Origin: Nitrososphaerota archaeon
Lineage (GTDB): Archaea > Thermoproteota > Nitrososphaeria > Nitrososphaerales > Nitrosopumilaceae
Direction of reading: 5' to 3'
Assembly: GCA_028867785.1 (NCBI GenBank)
Contig: JAGWFS010000015.1
Location: forward strand, 1-56,021
DNA length: 56,021 bases
Below the pieces are notes generated by a model that was not told the origin of the DNA, did no database searches, and saw nothing but the letters and a program-made list of their open reading frames with translations. Each line of letters begins with the position of its first letter. Position 1 is the first letter of the stretch. Both the position numbers and the translations under genes were made by a program. This document shows, one piece after another, positions 49,580 through 56,021 of the stretch.

Positions 49580-49982
49580 GTTTTTTCACTTCAAGTTGTT
49601 TTCCTGATTTCCATTGTTTTGCCATGTGGCGAAGCCACTCGATATGTCCTAGGCTTGTCACTTTGTTGCCCTCTAGTGTAGTCCTTTTTGCCTCTGAAAG
49701 GCTGTTTCCTACTAGGATCTCTTCCTTCTTAATTAACAAATCATGTCTGAACTCAACAAATATTTTTAGAAAATTCTTTCTGTTGTCATAAAAGTTGACA
49801 AGATCATATTGGGTCAGGTAAGTACCATTTGATTTGTCATGTTTCGTCGAAACATCTTTGTAGACTAGACGTGCTTGGGAAGGCATTCTTTGGTGTTGTA
49901 ATTTTTCCAATATTGACTTATTATGTTTCCAAAAAAATCCAACATCCATATGATTTATTTTTTGAGATATTATTCCATTCAT
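49554..49982 (-). CDS. Hypothetical basic protein, 142 aa
   Basis: Basic, soluble, not recognised. Segments include FFWKHNKSILEKLQHQRMPS, YLTQYDLVNFYDNRKNFLKI and ILVGNSLSEAKRTTLEGNKV. It reads like a small regulatory or nucleic-acid-associated protein but has no clear domain. A/T-rich codon use in comparison with the hem and suf genes. The 3' end overlaps the next microprotein. Confidence 0.5.
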   Translation of the reverse strand: MNGIISQKINHMDVGFFWKHNKSILEKLQHQRMPSQARLVYKDVSTKHDKSNGTYLTQYDLVNFYDNRKNFLKIFVEFRHDLLIKKEEILVGNSLSEAKRTTLEGNKVTSLGHIEWLRHMAKQWKSGKQLEVKKHGKTNNLR

Positions 49983-50203
49983 GATTATTGATATTTGTTA
50001 TTTGATTTAAACGCAAAATAAGAATTCCACAGCTGATAACGTGCAAGACAAGTGCAGTAGTTTAGTTGCAAAATATTGCAAAATGATTATTTTTAATAGT
50101 GAAAATCGAGTATCCAGTTCAGACCTAAGTTTTTGAACTAACAGTTAGTACGAGTCTGTCAGGACTCAGAACTTTGATGCCTAAAATGAAGAATAAAAAA
50201 CTA
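49983..50203. other. A/T-rich intergenic stretch with a small hairpin
   Basis: No gene seen. It contains a hairpin GAGTC-tgtcag-GACTC at 50153-50168. A related stretch, TTCAGACCT ... GAGTC-ttgcag-GACTT, occurs at about 49010-49045, so part of this region is itself repeated. It leads directly into the second copy of the 121-bp element. Confidence 0.35.
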
Positions 50204-50324
50204 AGATGCAGAGGGAGGCATGCAGCCCCGAACGGGTCTAAATCCGCCTCAAATTTTTGACTTTGAGGCAGCATTTTTGATTTTCCAATACTAATTTGTG
50301 ATTCAAAGTCATAAACTTTTTGGA
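50204..50324. repeat. Dispersed 121-bp conserved element, copy 2
   Basis: Direct repeat of 39095-39215, gap-free over 121 bp and roughly three quarters identical by eye. The core AGATGCAGAGGGAGG and TGCAGCCCCGAACGGGTC is unchanged apart from two bases between them. The minus-strand frame ending in DLDPFGAACLPLHLSFLF shares 27 of 45 residues with copy 1. Together the copies bracket the hyf-like block. Confidence 0.75.
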
Positions 50325-50413
50325 AATATGATTCTGCGTAAAGTACAAGACCTGTGAATTCATCAGGTCTCATGGACTTGACAATGCCGGTTTCTAGTTA
50401 TGTTTAATAAAAC

Positions 50414-50434
50414 ATCTATATGTAGATAAACTAC
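50414..50434 (+). promoter_or_regulatory. Promoter of the beta-propeller gene with GTAG-N5-CTAC site
   Basis: A TATA-like CTATATG at 50416-50422 is followed directly by GTAG-ataaa-CTAC (50422-50434). The ATG of a short leader ORF is at 50441, where a leaderless transcript would begin. The same order, TATA then GTAG-N5-CTAC, is repeated at 52551, 55071-55100 and 55296-55325. Confidence 0.5.
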
Positions 50435-50440
50435 TTACTC

Positions 50441-50494
50441 ATGAAAATAGACAGTACTCCAATATTCGCCCACGATACAGGTGAGAAAAACTGA
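50441..50494 (+). CDS. Possible 17-codon leader peptide (or frameshifted 5' end) of the propeller gene
   Basis: ATG 50441 opens KIDSTPIFAHDTGEKN and stops at TGA 50492-50494. This stop overlaps CTG 50491, which begins the signal-anchor frame of the propeller. Because an A5 run (50486-50490) precedes the junction, one extra A would fuse the two frames into one protein. So this is either a coupled leader peptide or the true N-terminus separated by an indel. Confidence 0.4.
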   Translation: MKIDSTPIFAHDTGEKN

Positions 50495-51558
50495 GAAAGA
50501 TCTCAATTGTCTTAATAGGTATCATTGCTGCCGCAGCAATAATAGCTGGGACGTTTGCAGTGAAGAATCTGATCAATACTGGAATCTTTGAGGAAAATCC
50601 GGAAGAGCACACTTCATTGGGTAACGCAACGCAAATCTTCCAGCCAGTGCAAACAATCTCACTTCCAAGTGTACAAGGACGAATAGACCATATGGATATA
50701 GATCTGAGAGGAGAACGACTTTTTGTTGCAGAGATTGAAAATAACTCGGTTGGAATAATAGATCTCAAGACAGATAATGTTGTATATACTATAACCGGAT
50801 TGTATGAGCCTCAGGGAGTACTTTTCATACCTGAATCAAACGAGATCATTGTATCAAATGGTGGTGATGGCACAGTAAAATTTTTTGATGCCGCATCATT
50901 CTCACCTATTAAGACAATTTCTCTATCAAGCGATGCAGATAACATGCGCTATGATTCCACCCAGAAATTAGTTTATGTTGGCTATGGTAATGGAGGTCTT
51001 GCCATAATTGATCCAATTACAAACAAACTTGTAGGTAACATAGTACTTGATGGGCATCCTGAATCATTTCAGATATCTGATGAGCTTTCTAGGATATTTG
51101 TAAACGTACCCGCGGACGATTCGATTGTAGTAGTAGATCTTCAGAAAAGAACAATTGTAAACAAGTGGCAGAACAACGATATCAATGGAAACTATCCTAT
51201 GGCATTGGACGAAGATCTTCACAGATTATTTGTTGGATACAGAAACCCCCCACAACTGTCTGTCATAGGTACTGATTCTGGGAAAACAGTTGCAACGGTC
51301 AATATACCACAAGACCCTGATGACATCTTTTACGATGAGTCCACTAGACAGATTTATGTCTCTGGTGGAGATGGCTTTGATTATGTCGTATCAGACAACG
51401 GTGGGGGCAATTATAATGCCATGGCAAAAATTCCAACCGGCCAGGGAGCCAGAACCTCGCTTTTGGTGCCTCAAACAGAAAGATTGTACGTTGCGGTTCC
51501 CAACTATTCAATTCCACAAGCCCAAATATTGGTTTATGATGTTTCGAAGATCCGTTAA
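50491..51558 (+). CDS. Membrane-anchored or secreted beta-propeller (YVTN-type) protein
   Basis: About 355 residues if read from CTG 50491; the first GTG (50560) would cut off a clear signal/anchor (RKISIVLIGIIAAAAIIAGT). The body has repeated blades with NSVGIIDLKTDNVVYTITGL, GTVKFFDAASFSPIKTISLS, GGLAIIDPITNKLVGNIVLD and DSIVVVDLQKRTIVNKW. Such YVTN propellers are common in archaeal surface layers and bind partners or cofactors. Whether the start is CTG, or the gene is really joined to ATG 50441 by a missing base, is open. Confidence 0.8.
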   Translation: MRKISIVLIGIIAAAAIIAGTFAVKNLINTGIFEENPEEHTSLGNATQIFQPVQTISLPSVQGRIDHMDIDLRGERLFVAEIENNSVGIIDLKTDNVVYTITGLYEPQGVLFIPESNEIIVSNGGDGTVKFFDAASFSPIKTISLSSDADNMRYDSTQKLVYVGYGNGGLAIIDPITNKLVGNIVLDGHPESFQISDELSRIFVNVPADDSIVVVDLQKRTIVNKWQNNDINGNYPMALDEDLHRLFVGYRNPPQLSVIGTDSGKTVATVNIPQDPDDIFYDESTRQIYVSGGDGFDYVVSDNGGGNYNAMAKIPTGQGARTSLLVPQTERLYVAVPNYSIPQAQILVYDVSKIR

Positions 51559-51621
51559 ATCCCACAATTGCGTTTTTTGAACGGTACAATTAGGGAAAAA
51601 CAAGAGTGGATTTTTCTAACT

Positions 51622-51921
51622 CTAGCAGAGGAACATACAATGACAGGCATCAGTACCTATCTTTTCAACAAAACTGAATTCCCCCGTTAATCGTTTCAAT
51701 TCGATAAACTTTGGTCTTGGTTTTTCTTTTTCAACAACATAGTGTATCGTGTTCCCTCCCATACCTACAGTTTGAATAAATAGTATGTGTCTGTTGTTAA
51801 AATTTGTATAGTGTATCAAAGGAATAGTTGCAAGAATGGATTGTGAAGAATACAAAATTACCTTTAGAAGATCAGATAATGTCTTGTATTGAAAATATGC
51901 CAATTCAGATTTCTCGTTCAT
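51622..51921 (-). CDS. Hypothetical protein with C-terminal Cys cluster, downstream of PadR gene
   Basis: 99 residues from ATG 51921, which lies three bases after the PadR stop, so it is in the same transcript. Mostly beta/alpha soluble (FQYKTLSDLLKVILYSSQSI; TIHYVVEKEKPRPKFIELKR). The end is ACHCMFLC, with three cysteines and one His in eight residues, which could bind a metal or be a redox site. No family recognised. Confidence 0.65.
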   Translation of the reverse strand: MNEKSELAYFQYKTLSDLLKVILYSSQSILATIPLIHYTNFNNRHILFIQTVGMGGNTIHYVVEKEKPRPKFIELKRLTGEFSFVEKIGTDACHCMFLC

Positions 51922-51924
51922 GAT

Positions 51925-52509
51925 TTACTTTCCTTTGTTTGAATTCCATTCCATCTCAATGTGAATCTCAAACTTGTCTTTATTTTCTTTTGTCTTTTCT
52001 TTTGCATAAAGGAATTTGAACTCGATTGGCTCGGTGGGTTGTTTTACAATTACTCTCTTTTCGGTAGACAGAATTCTGCCGACTTCAATGTTTGATTTAT
52101 CCTGTAATGATTTTGCCAGATGGCTGAACACTTTGGACAGGTCGTTTTTGCTAATCTGAATTTTTTGTCTAAACACAGCCTGATGGGTCTCCCAATGGCT
52201 CTCTATTATCTCAGCCATTCTTGACCAATGTTCCATGGACTGGGCAAGCTCTTTTTGCCCCTTTTCTGTAATGGCATAATGTTTTCTGTCTGGTGTTTTA
52301 TCACGAAATTCCATCTTGCTTGTAACAGACTTGGTTTGTTCTAGTTTTTCAAGAGCAGGGTAGATGGTTCCTGTCTTTGGCTTCCAATAGCCAGAAAATT
52401 TTTTTTCCAGCTCTTTTATTATTTCATAACCATACATGGGTCGCTCCGAGAGTAGCAAAAGGAGCCACAGAGAGACTGCACCAACCTTCATTCCTTTTTG
52501 TTTAATCAC
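51925..52509 (-). CDS. PadR-family transcriptional regulator
   Basis: 194 residues, GTG start. The PadR winged helix is clear: VSLWLLLLLSERPMYGYEII, KELEKKFSGYWKPKTGTIYP, ALEKLEQTKSVTSKMEFRDK and HYAITEKGQKELAQSM. The C-terminal half is a helical and beta region with KRVIVKQPTEPIEFKFLYAK. PadR proteins respond to phenolics, drugs or metals and often regulate adjacent genes. It diverges from the ChrB-like gene, with a GTAG-N5-CTAC dyad between them. Confidence 0.88.
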   Translation of the reverse strand: MIKQKGMKVGAVSLWLLLLLSERPMYGYEIIKELEKKFSGYWKPKTGTIYPALEKLEQTKSVTSKMEFRDKTPDRKHYAITEKGQKELAQSMEHWSRMAEIIESHWETHQAVFRQKIQISKNDLSKVFSHLAKSLQDKSNIEVGRILSTEKRVIVKQPTEPIEFKFLYAKEKTKENKDKFEIHIEMEWNSNKGK

Positions 52510-52550
52510 TGTTCTGTCTACTTCGGGTTAGCTAAATAAGCCTTATATGT

Positions 52551-52563
52551 GTAGAGAATCTAC
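52551..52563 (+). promoter_or_regulatory. GTAG-N5-CTAC dyad between padR and the chrB-like gene
   Basis: TGTAGA-GAA-TCTACA (52550-52564), perfect 6-bp arms. It directly follows a TATA-like CTTATATG (52542-52549) of the plus-strand gene. This has the layout of a repressor site that blocks start-up of the ChrB-like gene, and it lies 41 bp from the PadR start. Confidence 0.55.
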
Positions 52564-52592
52564 ATAGGTTGATTTCCTGTAGTGATATTATA

Positions 52593-53033
52593 ATGAAATG
52601 GGTAACAAGAGAACATGCACATGTGGATAGAATTGCTTGCCCTTGGCTTATCAAGAACTTTGTAGACAAGGATGCTGAGTTTCTATTTGTTCCCGCTGAC
52701 AAGGTAATCCAGATTGCAAAGGAACAAAATGCTACTCCCTTTGATATACCAAATGTAGAACTTGGGCATCATGGAGAAGAATGTTCCTTTGATGCCATCT
52801 TGAAAAAATATGATCTGGACAAAAAGGATCCAGCGTTAACAGAGCTGGCAAAGATCGTCAGGGGCGCAGATACTTCTAACAGGTTACTAACACCACAATC
52901 GGAAGGGTTGCTTGCCATTGCTTATGGTTTCAGTATGAATGCAAAAGACGATCATGACAACATTAGTAAACAATTCCATGTCTATGATGCACTTCACAGT
53001 TTTTGCAAGTGGAAAATAACTCCGAAAAAGTAA
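52593..53033 (+). CDS. ChrB C-terminal-domain-like protein (chromate-resistance family)
   Basis: About 146 residues from ATG 52593 (MKWVTREHAHVDRIACPWLI). The ChrB domain is well supported: R-E-H-x-x-V-D-R-I-A-C-P-W-L-I, then EFLFVPADKVIQIAKEQNAT and PFDIPNVELGHHGEECSFDA, with HVYDALHSFCKWK near the end. In bacteria ChrB acts with chromate transport and the domain probably handles metal/oxyanion stress; here no chrA is present. A longer start (52569) is possible. Likely under the PadR dyad. Confidence 0.85.
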   Translation: MKWVTREHAHVDRIACPWLIKNFVDKDAEFLFVPADKVIQIAKEQNATPFDIPNVELGHHGEECSFDAILKKYDLDKKDPALTELAKIVRGADTSNRLLTPQSEGLLAIAYGFSMNAKDDHDNISKQFHVYDALHSFCKWKITPKK

Positions 53034-53054
53034 GAGTAAGGATATTGATTATCT

Positions 53055-53615
53055 GTGAAGGTAAGAAAAACCAACAAAGAATCTAGTACTGAGAAACAAT
53101 CAATCAAACACAGAAACAAGATAATTGCAGTAGCAGTCATATCTGCCATAATGGTAAGCATTGTAATTGTAAGTTACAAACTAGACAATACTATAGTAAG
53201 CAGTATTCCAACTATCGATTCAATAAGATGTGACAGTATGGAACAGTCTGTTTTTCACATACATGCTCACATTGATATTTTTGTTAATGGTCAACCGATT
53301 ATAGTACCAGCATCAATTGGCATAGAAGATAACACTTGTCTTTATTGGTTACATACTCATAAAGCAGATGGCATAATACACATCGAAGCTCCAAATACAA
53401 GAGATTTTTCTTTAGGAGAGTTCCTTGACATTTGGAAGTCAACAAACACTGATTTGCCTCCTACAAACGAGAATCCTGTCATATACGTAAACGGACAAGT
53501 TGTAACCACCACCCTAAAAGATACTTTGCTCAATGCCCATGACGAAATCGTACTTGTTTATGGAAATCCGCCGTCCAACATACCTAGGTTCTATCAATTT
53601 CCAGAAGGCCTATGA
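53055..53615 (+). CDS. Membrane-anchored protein with His-rich extracytoplasmic domain
   Basis: 186 residues, GTG start, 21 bp after the ChrB-like gene. A basic N-terminus precedes one helix (IIAVAVISAIMVSIVIVSY), then a domain with FHIHAHIDIFVNGQPIIVPA (His68, 70, 72), LYWLHTHKADGIIHIEAP (His100, 102, 109) and two cysteines (59, 95). The clustered histidines resemble copper- or zinc-binding sites. From memory, similar proteins are common in thaumarchaea but uncharacterised. Metal handling at the outer face is inferred. Confidence 0.75.
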   Translation: MKVRKTNKESSTEKQSIKHRNKIIAVAVISAIMVSIVIVSYKLDNTIVSSIPTIDSIRCDSMEQSVFHIHAHIDIFVNGQPIIVPASIGIEDNTCLYWLHTHKADGIIHIEAPNTRDFSLGEFLDIWKSTNTDLPPTNENPVIYVNGQVVTTTLKDTLLNAHDEIVLVYGNPPSNIPRFYQFPEGL

Positions 53616-53656
53616 TTTATCTATATGAAAAAATATTCAGGTTAGAATAGCATATC

Positions 53657-54664
53657 ATGAAATTAGCTCTTACATTCTACAGCGTCCTTAAGATGCCAAT
53701 AAAGGATATAATCACCTGTTCTATTGCCTCAGAGAAGGCGGGATTTGAATACATCTCTGCTGCAGAATCCTTCTATCGTGATGCCTTTGTGTTGTCATCT
53801 GCTATTGCCAGTAAGACAAATAGAATAAAATTTGGTTCAAGTATAATCCCAATACATACAAGAACCCCTTTTCAAATTGCCATGGCCAGTACCACGCTAA
53901 ATGAAATCTCTAATGGCCGCCTTGGTTATATCGGTCTTGGTATTGGATATCGAAGTAGAATCGAAAAGTATTTCGGAGTTAAAATAGAAAAATCCTCTTC
54001 CAAGATGAAAGAATATGTTGAAATAATTAGAGGTCTTCTTTCTGGAACTGACTTTTCATACCACGGAAAATTTTTTGATTTTACTGGTTTTCCAAAACTT
54101 GTCTCGCGTCCATTGAAAATACCCATTCTATTTGGGTCATCCGGAGACAAAATGATAAGATTGGCAGGACGTGTCGGAGACGGACTTGTCTTAAATTCAA
54201 TCGGAACTCGGGAGTATTACAAACATGTACTTTCTGTTTTGCATGATGCTAGGCGTGATGCCAGCCGAAAATCAACCAAATATGAGATAGCCTCTAGCGT
54301 AATTTTTTCAGTATCTGATAAACACGAGGAGGCGGTAAATGCTGCACGTCACGATGTCTTATTTTATGTACTCTATCCAGAACTAGATCCCGTTATAGCT
54401 AAAACCCCTTACGTAGAGACGGTTAAAGAGATAAGGAAAACGTATGCTCAAGGAAAGACCAATGAATCTCTCTTACTGATTTCAGATAAAATGGTAGAAG
54501 ACCTGTCAGTTTGTGGCACCGCAAAAGAATGTAGAAAAAAGATGCGAAAATTATTTGATTTTGGAATAACACTGCCCATAATCAGGGTATCAGTTCAGCC
54601 TTTCAAAGAGAATAGGCGCAAACAAGTTTTCTTGGAGGCAATCAATTCACTCAAGAGAATATAA
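53657..54664 (+). CDS. LLM-class F420/FMN-dependent oxidoreductase
   Basis: 335-residue luciferase-like TIM barrel. Signatures: SEKAGFEYISAAESFYRDAF, GSSIIPIHTRTPFQIAMAST and NEISNGRLGYIGLGIGYRSR, followed by PILFGSSGDKMIRLAGRVGD. The spacing suits F420-dependent members (methylene-H4MPT reductase-like or F420-glucose-type). The substrate is unknown. It follows the His-rich gene by 41 bp and may be in the same transcript. Confidence 0.88.
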   Translation: MKLALTFYSVLKMPIKDIITCSIASEKAGFEYISAAESFYRDAFVLSSAIASKTNRIKFGSSIIPIHTRTPFQIAMASTTLNEISNGRLGYIGLGIGYRSRIEKYFGVKIEKSSSKMKEYVEIIRGLLSGTDFSYHGKFFDFTGFPKLVSRPLKIPILFGSSGDKMIRLAGRVGDGLVLNSIGTREYYKHVLSVLHDARRDASRKSTKYEIASSVIFSVSDKHEEAVNAARHDVLFYVLYPELDPVIAKTPYVETVKEIRKTYAQGKTNESLLLISDKMVEDLSVCGTAKECRKKMRKLFDFGITLPIIRVSVQPFKENRRKQVFLEAINSLKRI

Positions 54665-54720
54665 TTGTGATTTTTGTAGATTTTGACAGTGGATAGAAAC
54701 TAAACTCTTTCTGGCCATTT

Positions 54721-55068
54721 TCATGATCCAGCAGACTCTATCTGCTTTGTCACAGTTACTCCTTGATCGCATGTTACTGTGACCATCGTTGCCGAAGATG
54801 GAGGGGAAAGATCTACCCATTGACCTGGTTCAAGGGCTGGTATTTTCTCAGAGGTTTGACCATAATCTACTTTGATGTTGGTAAGATCTGAGGTTCCAGT
54901 ATTTTTAATTTTTAGATCGGTGTATGCCATATTGCCCATTCCCGTCCCTGTTTGGGGTTCAACAGAAAGGCTGTATTGTTGCGCGGGTGAACCTAAAACG
55001 AATATCGCTATAACAGCTACTACAACAGCAGCCCCACCACCAATTGCTCCGTAAACAATGGGCCTCAT
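54721..55068 (-). CDS. Membrane-anchored surface protein, inverted paralog A
   Basis: 115 residues. Short basic start, one helix (YGAIGGGAAVVVAVIAIFVL), then a beta domain (AYTDLKIKNTGTSDLTNIKV, DLSPPSSATMVTVTCDQGVT). It is a paralog of 55327-55698, sharing YGAIGGGAA, IKNTG or VQNTG, LTNxxVDYG and DQGVTVTK. The two genes are divergent, and their promoters are almost the same for 42 bp. The domain is Ig-like (CARDB-like) in pattern. Confidence 0.8.
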   Translation of the reverse strand: MRPIVYGAIGGGAAVVVAVIAIFVLGSPAQQYSLSVEPQTGTGMGNMAYTDLKIKNTGTSDLTNIKVDYGQTSEKIPALEPGQWVDLSPPSSATMVTVTCDQGVTVTKQIESAGS

Positions 55069-55110
55069 CAGTAGATCGTCTACCTACGTAGTAATGCTAC
55101 TATTAAACAT
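55069..55110 (-). promoter_or_regulatory. Paralog A promoter with two GTAG-N5-CTAC sites
   Basis: Directly before the ATG at 55068. On the minus strand it reads ATGTTTAATA (TATA) followed by GTAG-cattA-CTAC (plus 55088-55100) and GTAG-acgat-CTAC (plus 55071-55083). It differs from the paralog B promoter (55286-55327) by one base in 42. Confidence 0.6.
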
Positions 55111-55179
55111 AACTGCTCATAATGTAGAATATCTTTTCCGGAAATTATTTCATCCCCTAACTAACAGAATAAGATCACG

Positions 55180-55273
55180 ATGGATATGGAGCAGAGGTAC
55201 ACAAAGCGGACGTCTGATAAAAAAGAATTTCGAATGTAAACAATGTGGTACATTTTTGATCGTTACTAGTTGA
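55180..55273 (+). pseudogene. Possible frameshifted zinc-binding microprotein
   Basis: ATG 55180 opens DMEQRYTKRTSDKK; after an A6 run (55217-55225) another frame reads NFECKQCGTFLIVTS to a stop at 55273. Joining the two by a one-base shift would give a small protein with CKQCG, like other microproteins here. Without that shift neither part is convincing. Very tentative. Confidence 0.2.
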
Positions 55274-55285
55274 AAGGATTTGGAT

Positions 55286-55327
55286 ATGTTTAATAGTAGC
55301 ATTACTACATAGGTAGACGATCTACTG
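55286..55327 (+). promoter_or_regulatory. Paralog B promoter with two GTAG-N5-CTAC sites
   Basis: TATA-like GTTTAATA (55288-55295) is followed directly by GTAG-catta-CTAC (55296-55308) and GTAG-acgat-CTAC (55313-55325), ending at the GTG start 55327. Two tandem dyads 17 bp apart suggest cooperative binding of a dimeric repressor near the transcript start. Confidence 0.6.
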
Positions 55328-55698
55328 TGAAGCCTATTACGTATGGAGCGATTGGTGGAGGAGCTGCAGTTATGATTGCCATAGTTATCATACTAGTCTC
55401 TCAGTCAACTCCGCAATACGCACTACTTCTAAATCCTGTGTTACAAACAGGGACGAGTACAGACATGCATGTCATGGTCCAAAATACGGGCAAGGACCCA
55501 CTTACAAATGTCAGGGTAGATTATGGACCTGGCACCAAGGCAGATGTTATCCCAGTTTTAAATCCTGGGGAAAAAATATGGTTGTCGCCGTCTAACATTG
55601 ACACGAACAATAATGTAGTAGTAACAGATGATCAGGGAGTCACAGTAACAAAACCGTATAATACACCAATTAAGACGCCTCTTGCTGATTCGGACTAG
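55327..55698 (+). CDS. Membrane-anchored surface protein, inverted paralog B
   Basis: 123 residues, GTG start. One helix (GAIGGGAAVMIAIVIILVSQ), then a beta domain with MHVMVQNTGKDPLTNVRVDY and VVVTDDQGVTVTKPYNTPIK. Paralog of 54721-55068 in inverted orientation with a 42-bp shared promoter. An exported Ig-like or CARDB-like domain of unknown role; probably induced together with paralog A. Confidence 0.8.
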   Translation: MKPITYGAIGGGAAVMIAIVIILVSQSTPQYALLLNPVLQTGTSTDMHVMVQNTGKDPLTNVRVDYGPGTKADVIPVLNPGEKIWLSPSNIDTNNNVVVTDDQGVTVTKPYNTPIKTPLADSD

Positions 55699-55794
55699 AC
55701 CACACGGTGATATTTTTTCTAACCTTGAATCTGAAAACAATTTTGCTTGTATCTATCTTTACAGATAATCTTGAATCCATGGGCTGATCTGTAA

Positions 55795-55923
55795 ATGACT
55801 ATAGTAAGGATAAGAATCTGCCTTGAATGTGGTAGCACAAATACCGTTGTGAAAGCCAATGGTATTACATGCAGAAGCTGTGGGATGCAACGTATTCTTC
55901 GTTCAGTACTTTCTAGTGATTAA
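55795..55923 (+). CDS. Zinc-ribbon microprotein (TFIIB-ribbon-like)
   Basis: 42 residues: TIVRIRICLECGSTNTVVKA, then NGITCRSCGMQRILRSVLSS. Two C-x2-C-G knuckles (CLECG, CRSCG) 17 residues apart make a compact zinc ribbon like the N-terminal part of TFB, with a basic C-terminal helix. The following gene starts immediately after its stop (55925), so they are probably co-transcribed. Confidence 0.65.
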   Translation: MTIVRIRICLECGSTNTVVKANGITCRSCGMQRILRSVLSSD

Positions 55924-55924
55924 A

Positions 55925-56021
55925 ATGGCTTGCAAGGGACTATGTAACAGATTTGCAGCCAAAAAACCATCAAATAAACTACGGTATGCATCAGGCCAGA
56001 AGCGCTGCACCATATGTAGTG
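55925..56021 (+). CDS. Zinc-finger protein, 5' part (cut by window edge)
   Basis: The first 32 codons read ACKGLCNRFAAKKPSNKLRY, then ASGQKRCTICS. I recognise from memory a common AOA protein of about 65 aa that begins MACKGxCxRxxAxKP and continues Y(S/A)xGQKRCxxCExxxxWxGxxCPCCGxxLR. Two Cys pairs are expected, one beyond the edge. Role unknown, perhaps nucleic-acid binding. Confidence 0.7.
   Translation, partial: MACKGLCNRFAAKKPSNKLRYASGQKRCTICS

Noticed and set aside
55058-55273. 71-residue protein read through the paralog promoter
   Set aside because: Its first half runs over the GTAG-N5-CTAC promoter of the divergent gene; only the CKQCG end looks protein-like.
1-56021. CRISPR array, rRNA or tRNA genes
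   Set aside because: No regularly spaced repeats were seen; the repeats found are inside the HYR gene or are the dispersed element. No rRNA segment and no complete tRNA cloverleaf was recognised by eye; a tRNA scan would settle the latter.

Overview
The window is chromosomal DNA of an ammonia-oxidising archaeon (class Nitrososphaeria, formerly Thaumarchaeota). The left edge carries the first 25 codons of a gene that reads as amoC, archaeal ammonia monooxygenase subunit C. Other archaeal signs are TFB, an SSB-like OB-fold protein, a PAC2 proteasome-assembly-type chaperone, siroheme-route haem genes, A/T-rich TATA boxes 20-30 nt before leaderless starts, and many tiny zinc-binding proteins. The amoC N-terminus and moderate GC suggest a Nitrosopumilales-type lineage (for example Nitrosotenuis or Nitrosotalea). 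That is inference; no 16S gene is present.

Layout. 0-9 kb: amoC with a palindrome at its promoter, a divergent HTH regulator, several uncharacterised genes, a metallothionein-like microprotein (1735-1878), an F420/FMN split-barrel enzyme, a double PRC-barrel protein and a 1305-residue NHL-HYR-RTX-like surface protein. 9.5-13.4 kb: operon hemL-hemC-cobA-hemD. 13.5-18.7 kb: Fe-S operon sufB-sufD-Rieske ferredoxin-sufS-sufU, with no sufC. 18.7-24.4 kb: pgk, PAP2-like protein, coiled-coil/basic-tail protein, PAC2 protein, OB-fold protein and a transposase remnant. 24.5-32.3 kb: chlorite-dismutase/HemQ family protein, DUF1802, aldo-keto reductase, RHH regulator, fused siroheme decarboxylase AhbA-AhbB, precorrin-2 dehydrogenase, hemA and hemB. 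32.3-39 kb: HD hydrolase, C2H2 microprotein, acyl-CoA dehydrogenase, two frameshifted genes, a Cys-rich protein with HxlR regulator, a TFB with an atypical zinc ribbon, and a class III aminotransferase.

39-50.3 kb looks like an accessory block. A 121-bp element occurs as direct repeats at its two ends (39095-39215 and 50204-50324). Between them lie a second C2H2 microprotein, a winged-helix regulator with CPNC motif, a DUF1059 protein and a six-gene complex-I/hydrogenase-4-like operon (hyfB, C, E, F, G, I). The hydrogenase large subunit has lost all four NiFe-binding cysteines, so it is an Ehr-type energy-converting complex rather than a hydrogenase. Three related AT-rich dyads sit at the promoters of the regulator, the microprotein and the operon.

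50.4-55.7 kb holds a probable local regulon. Copies of GTAG-N5-CTAC directly follow the TATA boxes of a secreted beta-propeller gene, a ChrB-like gene next to a PadR regulator, and two inverted paralogous surface-protein genes. The right edge carries two zinc-ribbon microproteins, the last one cut by the window.

Functionally, the core of the window makes tetrapyrrole and Fe-S cofactors: Glu-tRNA to uroporphyrinogen III to precorrin-2/sirohydrochlorin to decarboxylated siroheme, with a HemQ-like enzyme that could finish haem. The right part adds a proton-pumping redox complex and a metal- or stress-responsive envelope regulon. Adjacent genes often overlap by NTGA, including CTGA, which implies CTG starts for hemA and possibly the propeller gene.
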